Source: an uncultured Erythrobacter sp. (GTDB lineage Bacteria > Pseudomonadota > Alphaproteobacteria > Sphingomonadales > Sphingomonadaceae). From it: a stretch of 64,000 nucleotides of DNA. Positions 52,717-61,760 of the stretch are shown piece after piece (positions within the stretch are counted from its first letter, which is position 1; every line of letters starts with the position of its first letter). Made by a program: the position numbers and the translations under genes. The stretch is from NCBI GenBank assembly GCA_947502815.1, contig CANNBH010000001.1, forward strand, positions 2,080,818 to 2,144,817, given 5' to 3'. A model generated the notes under the pieces. The model was given only the letters and a program-made list of their open reading frames with translations, did no database searches and was not told the DNA's origin.

Positions 52717-54918
52717 ATGCATTCCAACCGCTACCCCACTTCTATGGCTACGCCCCGGACATACGTTGGCCTGTTGTTAGGCACCGCAATCAGCGCGTTT
52801 TGCCCTGTCATGGCCGCGGCAAATTCAGACCTGCCTGATGATAGTGCCGCGAAGGAAGCGTCATTCGACGAGGCTCCCGTCTCTGTTTCATCTGAGGCGG
52901 ATTCAAGCCCTGAGGCGATGGACGAAACGGGGGCCGCATCCCCCGAAACGGGCACGCGCCGCACCTTTACTCCCGAAGATTTCGAAAGGTTTGTCCCGCG
53001 CAGCGCGTTGGATATGGCCCGGCAAATTCCCGGCTTTTCTATACAAAGCGGAGACGACGCGCGCGGATTGGGTCAGGCAGACACCAATGTTCTGATCAAT
53101 GGGCGGCGCATTTCTGGCAAATCCAACGGCCCGGTTGAGGCGCTGGAGCGTATTCCAGCCGAAGAGGTCGTGCGGCTAGAACTGGTCGACGGAGCGAGCC
53201 TGGAAATTGGCGGGCTTTCTGGTCAAGTCCTTAATGTTGTAACCAGCAGCACCGGCGGGACAACCGGCCAATTTCGCTATGCCCCGCGATTTCGCAGCAA
53301 AGGGACGCCGGCGCGCATCATGGAAGGGTCTGTCTCGCTCGCAGGGGGCGGAAAGAAGACCGAATGGACATTGGCATTGGGCAACCAATCCAACCGGCGC
53401 GGAAATGAAGGCATTGAGCGGGTTTATGATGCGGCTGGCGCGCTGATCGATACGCGCGACGAACAATCGAATTTCAATTTTGACCGGCCCAGCCTGTCTG
53501 GTTCGTTCACCCGAATTGCCACCAATGGCAACGTCTTTAACGCCACAGGCGAGGTGCAAGGGTTCTTCTTTAGAGAGACCGAAACCTCCGAACGCACAGG
53601 CACCATTTCCACCTCCGACCGCAGCCGAACATTCACCCGAAACGAAGATGAATTCAATTTTGAAGTCGGCCTTGATTATCAATTTGGATTTGGACCGGGG
53701 CAGCTCAAACTGATCGGTCTGCACCGGTTTGAAAACAGTCCAACCGTCTCTGAATCCTTGACCGAATTCGCAGACGGCAGCCCCGCGACGGGTTCGCTGT
53801 TTGACCGGGTTGCCGATGAATACGAATCCATCGTGCGGGCCGAATACAATTTGAGCGGCCTAGGCGGAAACCTGCTGTTCGCAGCAGAGGGCGTGCGCAA
53901 CATACTCGACATCACGTCCTCCTTGGAAGAACGCGACGCGGCCGGAATTTTGCAGCCGGTTGAACTCGAAGGGGCGACCGCGCGCGTCGATGAAGACCGC
54001 GCCGAATTGAGCGTAACTTACAGCCGGCCGCTGGCAGGCAATTTGCAATTTCAAACTTCCGTCGGCGGGGAATATTCCAAGCTCAGCCAATCGGGGCTAT
54101 TGGGGCAAACGCGAACATTCTACCGGCCTAAGGGGTTCGTTTCCCTCGATTGGTCGGTCAGCGACACCCTCAACATATCCACCCGCGCCGAACGGGTTGT
54201 GGGCCAGCTCAATTTCTTCGATTTCCTAAGCACAGTCGACCTTAATCAAGAACGCGAAGACGTCACCAATTCATCTTTGGTCCCTCAACAAAGCTGGGTT
54301 TTTGAAGTCGAAGCGAGTGCCGGGCTCGGCGCGCTTGGGTCTCTCAACCTGCGGGTCTTTTACGAAGACATCACCGATATTGTGGATCAGATCCCAATCG
54401 ACGGTGGCGGGCAGGCACCGGGCAATTTGCCGTCTGCCGAATTTTACGGGCTTAGCAGCAATCTCACCCTCCTTTCCGAAGGCATCGGCTGGCGCGGGAC
54501 GCGGGTTGATATGGAATTGGAGCTGACCGATTCCTCCGTTCTCGATCCGCTGCTCGGCACGCCGCGCAAATTGTCAGGCAACACTTTGGCAGAGGTTGAT
54601 GTCGAATTGCGCCATGACTTCCCCGGGTCGGTGTGGGCAGTGGGCGGATCAGCGCGGTGGATGGACGAAGCCGCGCAAGTCCGCCTCGACGAAGTGGCTT
54701 TGCGCAGCGAATCCTTCGGATTTATCGGGGCATTTATTGAGAACAAGGACTTTGCTGGCCTCACTGTGCGCGCCAGCGTCGCCAATCTTACCAGCCGCAA
54801 TGAACGATTTGACCGGACTGTCTTCACCGACCGCGCGGCAGGCCTGATTGATTTCATTGAAGAGCGCAATCGGACTTTTGGACGGATTTTCTCTCTTACG
54901 ATTGAAGGATCGTTCTAA
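52717..54918 (+). CDS. TonB-dependent receptor with plug domain
   Basis: Outer-membrane TonB-dependent transporter, 733 residues from ATG 52717 with AAGGAA 6 nt upstream. A signal peptide (AISAFCPVMAAA, about 42) leads to an acidic linker and then the plug: FVPRSALDMARQIPGFSI, TNVLINGRRISGK and the IPAEEVVRLELVDG strand. A 22-strand barrel follows, ending with a terminal phenylalanine (IEGSF). No STN domain was seen. The plug lacks an obvious TonB box; a degenerate one may lie in the linker. Ligand unknown. It precedes the CitE-like gene on the same strand. Confidence 0.9.
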   Translation: MHSNRYPTSMATPRTYVGLLLGTAISAFCPVMAAANSDLPDDSAAKEASFDEAPVSVSSEADSSPEAMDETGAASPETGTRRTFTPEDFERFVPRSALDMARQIPGFSIQSGDDARGLGQADTNVLINGRRISGKSNGPVEALERIPAEEVVRLELVDGASLEIGGLSGQVLNVVTSSTGGTTGQFRYAPRFRSKGTPARIMEGSVSLAGGGKKTEWTLALGNQSNRRGNEGIERVYDAAGALIDTRDEQSNFNFDRPSLSGSFTRIATNGNVFNATGEVQGFFFRETETSERTGTISTSDRSRTFTRNEDEFNFEVGLDYQFGFGPGQLKLIGLHRFENSPTVSESLTEFADGSPATGSLFDRVADEYESIVRAEYNLSGLGGNLLFAAEGVRNILDITSSLEERDAAGILQPVELEGATARVDEDRAELSVTYSRPLAGNLQFQTSVGGEYSKLSQSGLLGQTRTFYRPKGFVSLDWSVSDTLNISTRAERVVGQLNFFDFLSTVDLNQEREDVTNSSLVPQQSWVFEVEASAGLGALGSLNLRVFYEDITDIVDQIPIDGGGQAPGNLPSAEFYGLSSNLTLLSEGIGWRGTRVDMELELTDSSVLDPLLGTPRKLSGNTLAEVDVELRHDFPGSVWAVGGSARWMDEAAQVRLDEVALRSESFGFIGAFIENKDFAGLTVRASVANLTSRNERFDRTVFTDRAAGLIDFIEERNRTFGRIFSLTIEGSF

Positions 54919-54953
54919 GCACCCTAATCGCCATTGAACTGAGAGGATATTCA

Positions 54954-55853
54954 ATGGCTGATACGGGATCTTTACGCATGCGAAGTTGGTTGTTTGCACC
55001 CGGCGATAGCGACAAGAAAATGGGCAAGGCGATCGCGAGCGACGCCGATATTGCCTTGCTCGATCTGGAAGATTCGGTGGTGCCCGCTCGCAAAGCAGAG
55101 GCGCGCACGATGGTTGCCGCTGCGATTTCCAGTGCCAGCAGTGGCGCAGACGGCAAATCCCGGGTTTGGGTCCGAATAAACCCCCTTTCCAGCGGATTGG
55201 CGCAAGCGGATTTGGACGCAGTGATCGCGTCCGGCCCCGGCGGTGTGTTCCTTCCCAAGGCAGAAGGCGGCCACGATATCGAGACGCTCGACGCGATGTT
55301 GACCGCGAACGAGGAAGCCGCCGGGATCGCGCCCGGCACCACCAAAGTCGCCGCGCTCGTCACCGAAACCGCCGCTGCCATGTTCACCACCGGCACCTAT
55401 GACAGCACCAGCCCGGGCCAAACGCGGCTCGTCGCCATGAGCTGGGGCGCGGAAGACCTCTCCAGCGCATTGGGCGCCAGCGCGCAACGCGGCGCCGATG
55501 GCGAATACACCCATGTCTATGAAATGGCGCGCAGCCTGTGCTTAATCGGCGCGGTCAAGGCCGGCGTTGCCCCAATTGAAACGGTGCAGCCCGAATTTCG
55601 CGATTTGGAAGCGCTGGAACGGCGCGCGCGGAACGTTCGCGCCTCAGGCTATCGCGGGATGCTTGCCATTCACCCAGCACAGGTCGCCCCGATAAACGCA
55701 GCATTCACGCCCAGCGAAGAAGAACTCGCCCATGCCCGCGCCGTGATACAAGCGTTTGCCGACAATCCCGAAGCAGGCGCGGTGTCGCTGGATGGGAATA
55801 TGCTCGACCGGCCGCATTTGGCGCTGGCGGAAAGATTGCTGGCCGAAAATTGA
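54954..55853 (+). CDS. CitE/HpcH-family CoA ester lyase
   Basis: TIM-barrel lyase of the HpcH/HpaI family, 299 residues. Visible motifs are RSWLFAPGDSDKKMGKA at the start, LLDLEDSVVPARKAEAR with the metal-site glutamate and VRINPL. Then come FLPKAEGG, LVTETAAAMF, the conserved WGAEDLSSALG and a C-terminal GMLAIHPAQVAPIN. CitE-like proteins of this length typically cleave malyl- or citramalyl-CoA. The metal-binding E and D pair is intact. It follows the TonB receptor with a 35-nt gap. Exact substrate unknown. Confidence 0.88.
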   Translation: MADTGSLRMRSWLFAPGDSDKKMGKAIASDADIALLDLEDSVVPARKAEARTMVAAAISSASSGADGKSRVWVRINPLSSGLAQADLDAVIASGPGGVFLPKAEGGHDIETLDAMLTANEEAAGIAPGTTKVAALVTETAAAMFTTGTYDSTSPGQTRLVAMSWGAEDLSSALGASAQRGADGEYTHVYEMARSLCLIGAVKAGVAPIETVQPEFRDLEALERRARNVRASGYRGMLAIHPAQVAPINAAFTPSEEELAHARAVIQAFADNPEAGAVSLDGNMLDRPHLALAERLLAEN

Positions 55854-55891
55854 TGCCATATTGAAATATTGGTTCAATACCTTTCCTACAC

Positions 55892-55906
55892 GAACCATAT
55901 TGGTTA
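55892..55906. promoter_or_regulatory. Dyad site D, upstream of the holin gene
   Basis: GAACCA-TAT-TGGTTA, matching GAACCA-N3-TGGTTC at 11 of 12 positions, 31 nt before the holin ATG. A further perfect half site TGGTTC lies at 55870-55875, within TTGAA-N7-TTCAA. The same motif lies at the XRE/DUF6456 locus, so the holin probably shares that control. Confidence 0.55.
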
Positions 55907-55936
55907 TGTCTGCACTTCATCTTTAGGAGCGCAGCC

Positions 55937-56350
55937 ATGGCCTTACTCGAATCCCTCATCGGCCCAATCACATCCATCCTCGACAAAATAATCCCTGATA
56001 AAGAGGCCCGCGCAAAGGCCCAGTATGAGCTGCTCAAGCTTGAGGGGACGCAGGAGATGACTTTGATTGAGGCGCGCCTGAAAGCCATCGTGGCCGAAGC
56101 GCAATCAGCAGACCCGTGGACCAGCCGCGCTCGCCCCAGTTTTCTCTATGTCATGTATATTCTGATCCTCACCGCTTTGCCGATGGGGCTGCTTTCGGCG
56201 TTCAATCCAGCCGCCGCGATGGACATTGCAAACGGCATGAACGCTTATCTCGGCGGGCTGCCTGACCCGCTCTATGCGCTGTTTGGCACCGGCTACCTTG
56301 GCTACACCGCCGCGCGCCAGTGGGGTAAGGTTAAAGGCGTGGATCAATAG
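55937..56350 (+). CDS. GTA-type holin (holin of 3TMs family), orphan
   Basis: 137 residues. An N-terminal amphipathic, charged region (IIPDKEARAKAQYELLKLEG) is followed by WTSRARPSFLYVMYILILTA, a first membrane segment, and a second at about 108-124 (LYALFGTGYLGYTAARQWG). This pattern matches the holin-of-3TMs family named for gene-transfer release, which makes inner-membrane pores for GTA or phage lysis. AGGAG lies 9 nt before the ATG. No endolysin or capsid gene is near, so it is an orphan, but a shared dyad suggests control by the XRE regulator at 47318. Next comes aroQ. Confidence 0.8.
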   Translation: MALLESLIGPITSILDKIIPDKEARAKAQYELLKLEGTQEMTLIEARLKAIVAEAQSADPWTSRARPSFLYVMYILILTALPMGLLSAFNPAAAMDIANGMNAYLGGLPDPLYALFGTGYLGYTAARQWGKVKGVDQ

Positions 56351-56426
56351 TGAAGCGGCGCCTGCCCTTGGTCCGCCAACGGACCTTTGGCTTTTCTAAT
56401 TTTCGCGCTGCCGCTACTGCCACCCC

Positions 56427-56867
56427 ATGACCAACACGATCTATGTCCTCAATGGCCCAAACCTAAACCTGCTCGGCCTGCGCGAACCCGAAATTTACGG
56501 GTCGGCCACGCTCGATGATATTGCCGGCATGCTGGAAGACCGCGCGCTAGAGCTGGGCCTTACCATCGACATGCGCCAGACCAACCACGAAGGCATGCTG
56601 GTCGATTGGCTGCATGAGGCGCAGGCAGAGGGCGCGCGCGCGGTTTTGCTGAATGCGGCGGCTTACACGCACACCTCCATCGCGCTGCTCGATGCGATCA
56701 AGGCAATTCAGACGCCGGTGGTCGAAGTTCACCTGTCCGATCCCAAAACGCGCGAAAGCTTTCGGCACCTGTCTTATGTGGGCATGGCTGCGGCAAAAAC
56801 GGTTGAGGGGCATGGCGCCGATTCCTACCGCATTGCATTGGAAGCCGTAGCGTCAGGCGAGGTCTGA
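56427..56867 (+). CDS. aroQ: Type II 3-dehydroquinate dehydratase
   Basis: Shikimate pathway step 3, dodecameric cytosolic enzyme of 146 residues. It opens with the LNGPNLNLLGLREP motif and catalytic Y24 (EIYGS). R-Q-T-N-HEG (QTNHEGMLVDWLH) binds substrate, N76 and H82 flank LLNAAAYTHTS, and the catalytic H102 is in EVHLSDP. All active-site residues are present. Confidence 0.96.
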   Translation: MTNTIYVLNGPNLNLLGLREPEIYGSATLDDIAGMLEDRALELGLTIDMRQTNHEGMLVDWLHEAQAEGARAVLLNAAAYTHTSIALLDAIKAIQTPVVEVHLSDPKTRESFRHLSYVGMAAAKTVEGHGADSYRIALEAVASGEV

Positions 56868-56987
56868 ATTTCGCGGACATTTCGACAAACTGCACCGATT
56901 GCCACTTGCCAGCCGCAATTGGGGTGAATAGTCACGGCCTCAATCGTCGTCCAACTCGAAATGGGCGAAACCAAACAAGGGGTACGT

Positions 56988-57473
56988 ATGGCTGACAAAA
57001 AGCCAAATTCCGGCATGAATATCGACACTTCACTCGTTCGCGAACTTGCGGAGTTGCTCGATGAAACCGGTCTTTCCGAAATCGAAGTAGAGGACAATGA
57101 CCGCAAGATCCGCGTGTCGCGCAATGGCGGGGTTGCATCTGTGCCTGTCGCCGCACCGGCGCCCGTCGCCGCTGCGCCTGCTGCCCCGGCTCCGGCAGCA
57201 TCCGCTCCAGCACCAGAAGCTGCTTCGGACGCTGGCCATGCCGACGCTTTCAAATCGCCAATGGTGGGCACAGTCTACCTCGCGGCGGAACCGGGGGCTG
57301 CCAACTTTATCAAGGTCGGCGACAGCGTGAGCGAAGGCGACACTTTGCTGATCGTCGAAGCGATGAAGGTCATGAACCCGATCACTGCAGACAAGGCCGG
57401 CAAGGTCACGGCAATCTTGGTTGAAAACGCTCAACCTGTTGAATTCGACCAACCCCTTGTCGTGATTGCGTAA
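56988..57473 (+). CDS. accB: Biotin carboxyl carrier protein of acetyl-CoA carboxylase
   Basis: 161 residues from ATG 56988 with AAGGGG 6 nt upstream. An N-terminal part ([18 protein letters not shown]) is followed by a Pro/Ala-rich linker (about 52-85) and the biotinyl domain ending in [10 protein letters not shown], the lysine being the biotin site. It is 6 nt upstream of accC, so the two carboxylase subunits are coupled. Together they supply malonyl-CoA for fatty acid synthesis. Confidence 0.96.
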   Translation: MADKKPNSGMNIDTSLVRELAELLDETGLSEIEVEDNDRKIRVSRNGGVASVPVAAPAPVAAAPAAPAPAASAPAPEAASDAGHADAFKSPMVGTVYLAAEPGAANFIKVGDSVSEGDTLLIVEAMKVMNPITADKAGKVTAILVENAQPVEFDQPLVVIA

Positions 57474-57479
57474 ACGACC

Positions 57480-58829
57480 ATGAGCATTACCCGCATCCTG
57501 ATTGCCAATCGCGGCGAAATTGCGCTGCGCATTCACCGTGCGGCGCACGAAATGGGCATTGAGACGGTCGCGGTGCATTCCACCGCCGATGCCGACGCGA
57601 TGCATGTGCGTCTGGCCGATCACGCTGTGTGCATCGGCCCGCCCTCTGCAACCGACAGTTATCTCAATGTCGCAAACATCATCTCTGCCGCCGAAATCGC
57701 AGAATGTGACGCGGTTCACCCAGGTTACGGCTTCCTTTCGGAAAACGCCAAATTCGCAGAGATCGTAGAGGCGCATGACCTCGCGTGGATCGGGCCAAAG
57801 CCTGAACATATCCGCACCATGGGCGACAAGGTTGAGGCGAAACGTTCCGCTGGCGCTCTTGGCTTGCCGCTGGTCCCCGGCTCCGATGGCGCAATCGACG
57901 ATCCCGAAGAAGGCAAACGGGTTGCTGCAGAAGTCGGCTATCCTGTCATCATCAAAGCCGCCAGCGGTGGCGGTGGGCGCGGCATGAAGGTCTGCGAAAG
58001 CGAAGACCAGCTCGAAACCCTAATGAAGCAAGCAGGCTCAGAGGCGAAAGCCGCGTTTGGCGATGCGACCGTTTATATTGAGAAGTATCTCGGCAATCCG
58101 CGCCACATCGAATTTCAGGTGTTCGGCGATGGCAATGGCGATGCGATCCATTTGGGCGAACGCGACTGTTCGCTGCAACGTCGCCACCAAAAAGTTCTGG
58201 AGGAAGCCCCCTCCCCCGTCATCAGCCACGATGAACGCATGCGCATGGGCGAAGTCTGCTCCAAGGCGATGCGCGACATGGCCTATCGCGGTGCGGGTAC
58301 GATTGAATTTCTTTGGGAAGACGGTGAGTTTTATTTCATCGAAATGAACACCCGCCTTCAGGTGGAACACCCTGTGACCGAAGCGATCACGGGCGTCGAT
58401 TTGGTGCGCGAACAAATCCGTATCGCGGCCGGAAAACCGCTATCGGTGAGCCAAGACGAACTGGAGTTCAATGGCCACGCCATCGAATGCCGGATCAACG
58501 CAGAGGATCCGTTCACCTTTGCGCCTTCACCGGGCAAAGTGACCTATTACCACCCCGCTGGCGGCATGCATGTGCGGGTCGATAGCGGGCTGTACGCGGG
58601 CTATTCGATCCCGCCCTATTACGACAGCATGATCGCCAAACTGATCGTCTATGGCCGCAACCGCGAAGGATGCATCATGCGCCTGCGCCGCGCGTTGGAA
58701 GAGATGGTTGTCGAGGGCGTAAAGACCAACATCCCGCTTCATCAGGAATTGCTGCGTCAGAACGATGTTCTGCACGGTGATTATTCGATCAAGTGGCTCG
58801 AAGATTGGCTTGAAGAACGCGAAGGGTAA
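57480..58829 (+). CDS. accC: Acetyl-CoA carboxylase, biotin carboxylase subunit
   Basis: ATP-grasp enzyme that carboxylates biotin on AccB. 449 residues. It begins ILIANRGEIALRI, with GYGFLSENAKFA in the biotin carboxylase N-domain. The ATP-grasp loop KAASGGGGRGMK, RDCSLQRRHQKVLEEAPS and FIEMNTRLQVEHPVTE carry metal and bicarbonate residues. GHAIECRINAEDP ends the C-domain. Full length and complete. Confidence 0.97.
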   Translation: MSITRILIANRGEIALRIHRAAHEMGIETVAVHSTADADAMHVRLADHAVCIGPPSATDSYLNVANIISAAEIAECDAVHPGYGFLSENAKFAEIVEAHDLAWIGPKPEHIRTMGDKVEAKRSAGALGLPLVPGSDGAIDDPEEGKRVAAEVGYPVIIKAASGGGGRGMKVCESEDQLETLMKQAGSEAKAAFGDATVYIEKYLGNPRHIEFQVFGDGNGDAIHLGERDCSLQRRHQKVLEEAPSPVISHDERMRMGEVCSKAMRDMAYRGAGTIEFLWEDGEFYFIEMNTRLQVEHPVTEAITGVDLVREQIRIAAGKPLSVSQDELEFNGHAIECRINAEDPFTFAPSPGKVTYYHPAGGMHVRVDSGLYAGYSIPPYYDSMIAKLIVYGRNREGCIMRLRRALEEMVVEGVKTNIPLHQELLRQNDVLHGDYSIKWLEDWLEEREG

Positions 58830-58953
58830 TCGGCTGGGTTTACGGGCTAGGATTGCGGGGCCGCCCCTATCCTGCACTTCTCTCAGCGCCTCTATCCGCG
58901 ACCGCTGCATACTGCTTTCTCTTGTAATCTAACGCAGATTTCGATCCAAGATC

Positions 58954-60159
58954 TCACCGGCTTTGCAGCGATACCAGCGGGCAGGTGAGCGAGTAAACCA
59001 AAGTCGACGGCTCAAGGTCAATGCGCGCTTTGCCGCCGAGCAAGCGCGGAATGATTTGTGTCAGCAATGATTCGCTAAAACTATCCAGCGGTTCGGGCGT
59101 GATCGGCACTGTGTCTGTCAGCGTGCCTTCCGCCGTTGCGGCGTCGTTCCCATGGCTGCCTTTCCCCCTGTCTCCGATCCCGACAGGTGGTCCGGGTGGC
59201 GACTTTAGGATTTCGCGCCATTCCAATGTGCATGTTGGCCCCGCAGACGCGTCCCTGCCATCAGTCGAGCCGTGATCGGAGATTTTCCATGTCACTGCGA
59301 TCCGGGCCTGCGCCAATTCCCACCGGTTCATTTGCGCGAAGCGTCCGCCCAATTCCCACGCGATCAGGCTGATCTGCTGCGCGCCTTGCACTCCAATTTC
59401 AAGCCACTCCCCCTCGACCGATAGCTTTGTTTCGGGGTCGGAAAAAAGCGGCTCCACCTGACGGCGCACCGCCCGTTCAATGTCCGACATCGCACCATCT
59501 TCCTGCTCCATCACTGTCGATGTAGCTGTGGCCAAGGCGTTCACCCGCCCGCGCAAATCGCGCATCTGCGCCTCTGGTCGATCTTGTGATGCGACGCCCG
59601 GCTGGGTCAGCGTGGAAATCACTTGGATCAGATTGCGGCTCCGCGAAAATTCTGCACGGGAACTGTGTTCCATCCGCAAATTGGCATCATTTAACGCTTC
59701 GGTTCGCCGCGCGAGCCTGCCTTGCAAATCAGTGCGCGCAATCGCCAGCTCGGCCACAGCCACCTCCAACTGTGCGATCACCTCCTCGTGCTTTTCCGGC
59801 GCAGGGGAGCGGACAAGGCCTGGGATCAGGCGAAACATCGCCGCCGCCGCGGCGATCGAAACGGCTCCTGCAGCCAGCTTCACTGCCGCCAACACAGGTA
59901 TGACCGGAAACCAAAGCGCGACGATCGAGACAGCATGGGCAACCCCGAACAGGATGATCGACCCGGCAAACAGAGAAATGAGGCCGCGATGCGCCAAGTC
60001 ATCCCGCCGTTTCAAGACCACGCCGATCCCCGCTGGGATCGCAACACAGGCGGTAACGATTATCAAATCCGCCCCGGCCCAGAGCCAAACCAGCCACGGT
60101 TCCCAGCGCAGGCCCATCGCCTGAGGCAGCAAGCGCTCATATGCGATCAATGCGTTCAT
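58954..60159 (-). CDS. Degenerate sensor kinase with an ethylene-receptor-like membrane domain
   Basis: 401 residues from ATG 60159 with AAAGGG upstream. The N-terminal three-helix domain (about 20-115: RWEPWLVWLWAGADLIIVTA, then LISLFAGSIILFGVAH) matches ethylene-receptor-type sensors, with D31 and H75 at the copper-site spacing. The cysteine four residues before the histidine is replaced by phenylalanine (F71). A coiled coil leads to an HWE/HisKA_2-like core, FSRSRNLIQVISTL, where the acceptor histidine is replaced by serine (S172). The N-box Asn is also missing (WELGGRFAQMN). Probably a catalytically dead signalling scaffold. Single gene. Confidence 0.7.
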   Translation of the reverse strand: MNALIAYERLLPQAMGLRWEPWLVWLWAGADLIIVTACVAIPAGIGVVLKRRDDLAHRGLISLFAGSIILFGVAHAVSIVALWFPVIPVLAAVKLAAGAVSIAAAAAMFRLIPGLVRSPAPEKHEEVIAQLEVAVAELAIARTDLQGRLARRTEALNDANLRMEHSSRAEFSRSRNLIQVISTLTQPGVASQDRPEAQMRDLRGRVNALATATSTVMEQEDGAMSDIERAVRRQVEPLFSDPETKLSVEGEWLEIGVQGAQQISLIAWELGGRFAQMNRWELAQARIAVTWKISDHGSTDGRDASAGPTCTLEWREILKSPPGPPVGIGDRGKGSHGNDAATAEGTLTDTVPITPEPLDSFSESLLTQIIPRLLGGKARIDLEPSTLVYSLTCPLVSLQSR

Positions 60160-60449
60160 CTGCGCCCTTTCAACACTTTGGGTGCAGCGCGCCCCGATGG
60201 GGTGCACGGCTGGAGCGTAAGGCTGAACGCCGGATTGAGGCCCCGTGTTTGAATTTAGGTCTGGACCTGTGCGAGAGCCTCTTGCCGGTGCATCGGGATA
60301 TCCCTTACCGGTCCTCTCCTATCGCAATGGCCCCGTGCAAGCCCTCCGTAAGAACGCGTAGACTTGCACCGAAACGGAGGTTGTTTGATGGGTTTGCCCG
60401 CTAGGCCACTCCTAGGCCGCTCTTAGGACACGCCAGCAACGACTCAGGC

Positions 60450-60920
60450 TTAGTCGAAGGTAAAGCCCGCAGCTTCGGCTTCAGCGATCACTTCTGCGCC
60501 GGTTTTCATTGGGCTCTTTTGCACCAGGTCATACCAATCGGGTTTTTCTTCGACGAAAATCTGTTGAAGGATGCCCAGCCCTTTGGGGACATCAAACAGC
60601 CCAGCCAGATAGCTGGTGTGACCGGTTGGCGTAAAATAATACCAAAGGTTGGTGCCGCACTTGCTGCAAAATGCGCGCTGCGCCCACTCGCTCGATTGGT
60701 AGACAGAGACCGATTGCTCTCCAGTTACAGTGGCGCTGGTTCCGCTCAAGCCGCCCAAAAACGTGCCCGACCAACGCACGCACATGTCGCAATGACAGAT
60801 ATCAACCTTGGGGAGAACGCCTTCCAAGGTAATGGACACCGCACCACATAGGCAGCGACCATGGATCGGGTCAGATAGACGTTCTTCTCCATCTGTATCG
60901 TCACCAAATATGTCGCTCAT
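60450..60920 (-). CDS. GFA (glutathione-dependent formaldehyde-activating) family protein
   Basis: 156 residues. Zinc-binding cysteines lie in GRCLCGAV (23 and 25), in DICHCDMCVRWSG with three cysteines and a histidine, and in FCSKCGTNLWY. The fold is the GFA/Mss4-like barrel. Family members are annotated for formaldehyde-glutathione activation but few are proven; this is probably a small detoxification or zinc protein. It lies 24 nt downstream of the Lrp-type regulator on the same strand. Confidence 0.88.
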   Translation of the reverse strand: MSDIFGDDTDGEERLSDPIHGRCLCGAVSITLEGVLPKVDICHCDMCVRWSGTFLGGLSGTSATVTGEQSVSVYQSSEWAQRAFCSKCGTNLWYYFTPTGHTSYLAGLFDVPKGLGILQQIFVEEKPDWYDLVQKSPMKTGAEVIAEAEAAGFTFD

Positions 60921-60943
60921 TTCCGCATCCGCTTGCGTTAGAT

Positions 60944-61405
60944 TTAAAGTGGAACCCCAGGCTCATGCTTGGCCGTGCGGATCGTCAGCGACGTTTTCAC
61001 ACTCGCCACATTGGGCGCAGGCGTCAGTTTGCTGGTGAGGAATTCTTGAAAACTTTGAAGGTCTTGGCTCACAATCTTGAGAATGAAGTCGATCTCTCCA
61101 TTGAGCATATGACATTCGCGCACTTCAGGAAGATCAGCCATGTGATCTTCGAACTCACGCAGTTCATTTTCAGCTTGGCTTTTCAAACTGACCATAGCGA
61201 ACACCGTGATCGCAAAACCCAGTTTCGACGGGTCAAGATCAGCGTGATAGCCGCGAATGACGCCATCTTCTTCCAATCCGCGCACTCGGCGCAGACATGG
61301 AGGCGCAGTCAGACCAACGCGCTGCGCCAGTTCTACATTGGTAACACGGCCTTCGGCCTGAAGTTCGCTGAGTAGGCGCTTATCGATCTCGTCAAGATTC
61401 GCCAT
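60944..61405 (-). CDS. Lrp/AsnC-family transcriptional regulator
   Basis: 153 residues from ATG 61405; the frame is open 33 codons further but the family normally starts here. N-terminal helix-turn-helix: LDEIDKRLLSELQAEGRVTN, LAQRVGLTAPPCLRRVRGLEE. C-terminal RAM domain: GFAITVFAMVSLK, DLPEVRECHMLNGEIDFILKI, and a final VKTSLTIRTAKHE. It may sense an amino acid and controls unknown targets, perhaps the downstream GFA gene. Confidence 0.92.
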   Translation of the reverse strand: MANLDEIDKRLLSELQAEGRVTNVELAQRVGLTAPPCLRRVRGLEEDGVIRGYHADLDPSKLGFAITVFAMVSLKSQAENELREFEDHMADLPEVRECHMLNGEIDFILKIVSQDLQSFQEFLTSKLTPAPNVASVKTSLTIRTAKHEPGVPL

Positions 61406-61760
61406 TTCCAGTTGGGCTCCCCCGGAGTGATTGGATGCCGCAAATCTTGCGGCGATGTTTGCCCGAAGCGGTTGGAATTGCGCGGGCGCGGTAGATTGGC
61501 TCACGTGCTAACAATTGTGTGCAAGACTATGCACCACTTTGCGCGATGAAACCTAATTTAATTATGTGTGGCAGCAATTGTCCCGCTTTGCAACGCGCAC
61601 GGCGAGCACGCTGTGACAATTCATTTGCGGTGCTAGGTAGGCCAGATTGAGCTGCCCCCGGTGCCAGAAAGGGTTCAGCACGCGTGCAGCGCACGCGCCA
61701 TATTCTCTGGTTGGCCGAACGCTCTGTTTTAAAGGAGCGTGCTCTTGTTAGGGGGCGTGA
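61406..61760. other. Divergent intergenic region between the Lrp-type regulator and a kinase gene
   Basis: About 355 bases without a supported gene. It contains an A/T-rich stretch near 61550-61590 (CCTAATTTAATTATGTGTGG) that may hold the promoter for either gene. I found no convincing operator or terminator. AGGGGG lies just upstream of the kinase ATG. Confidence 0.35.
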
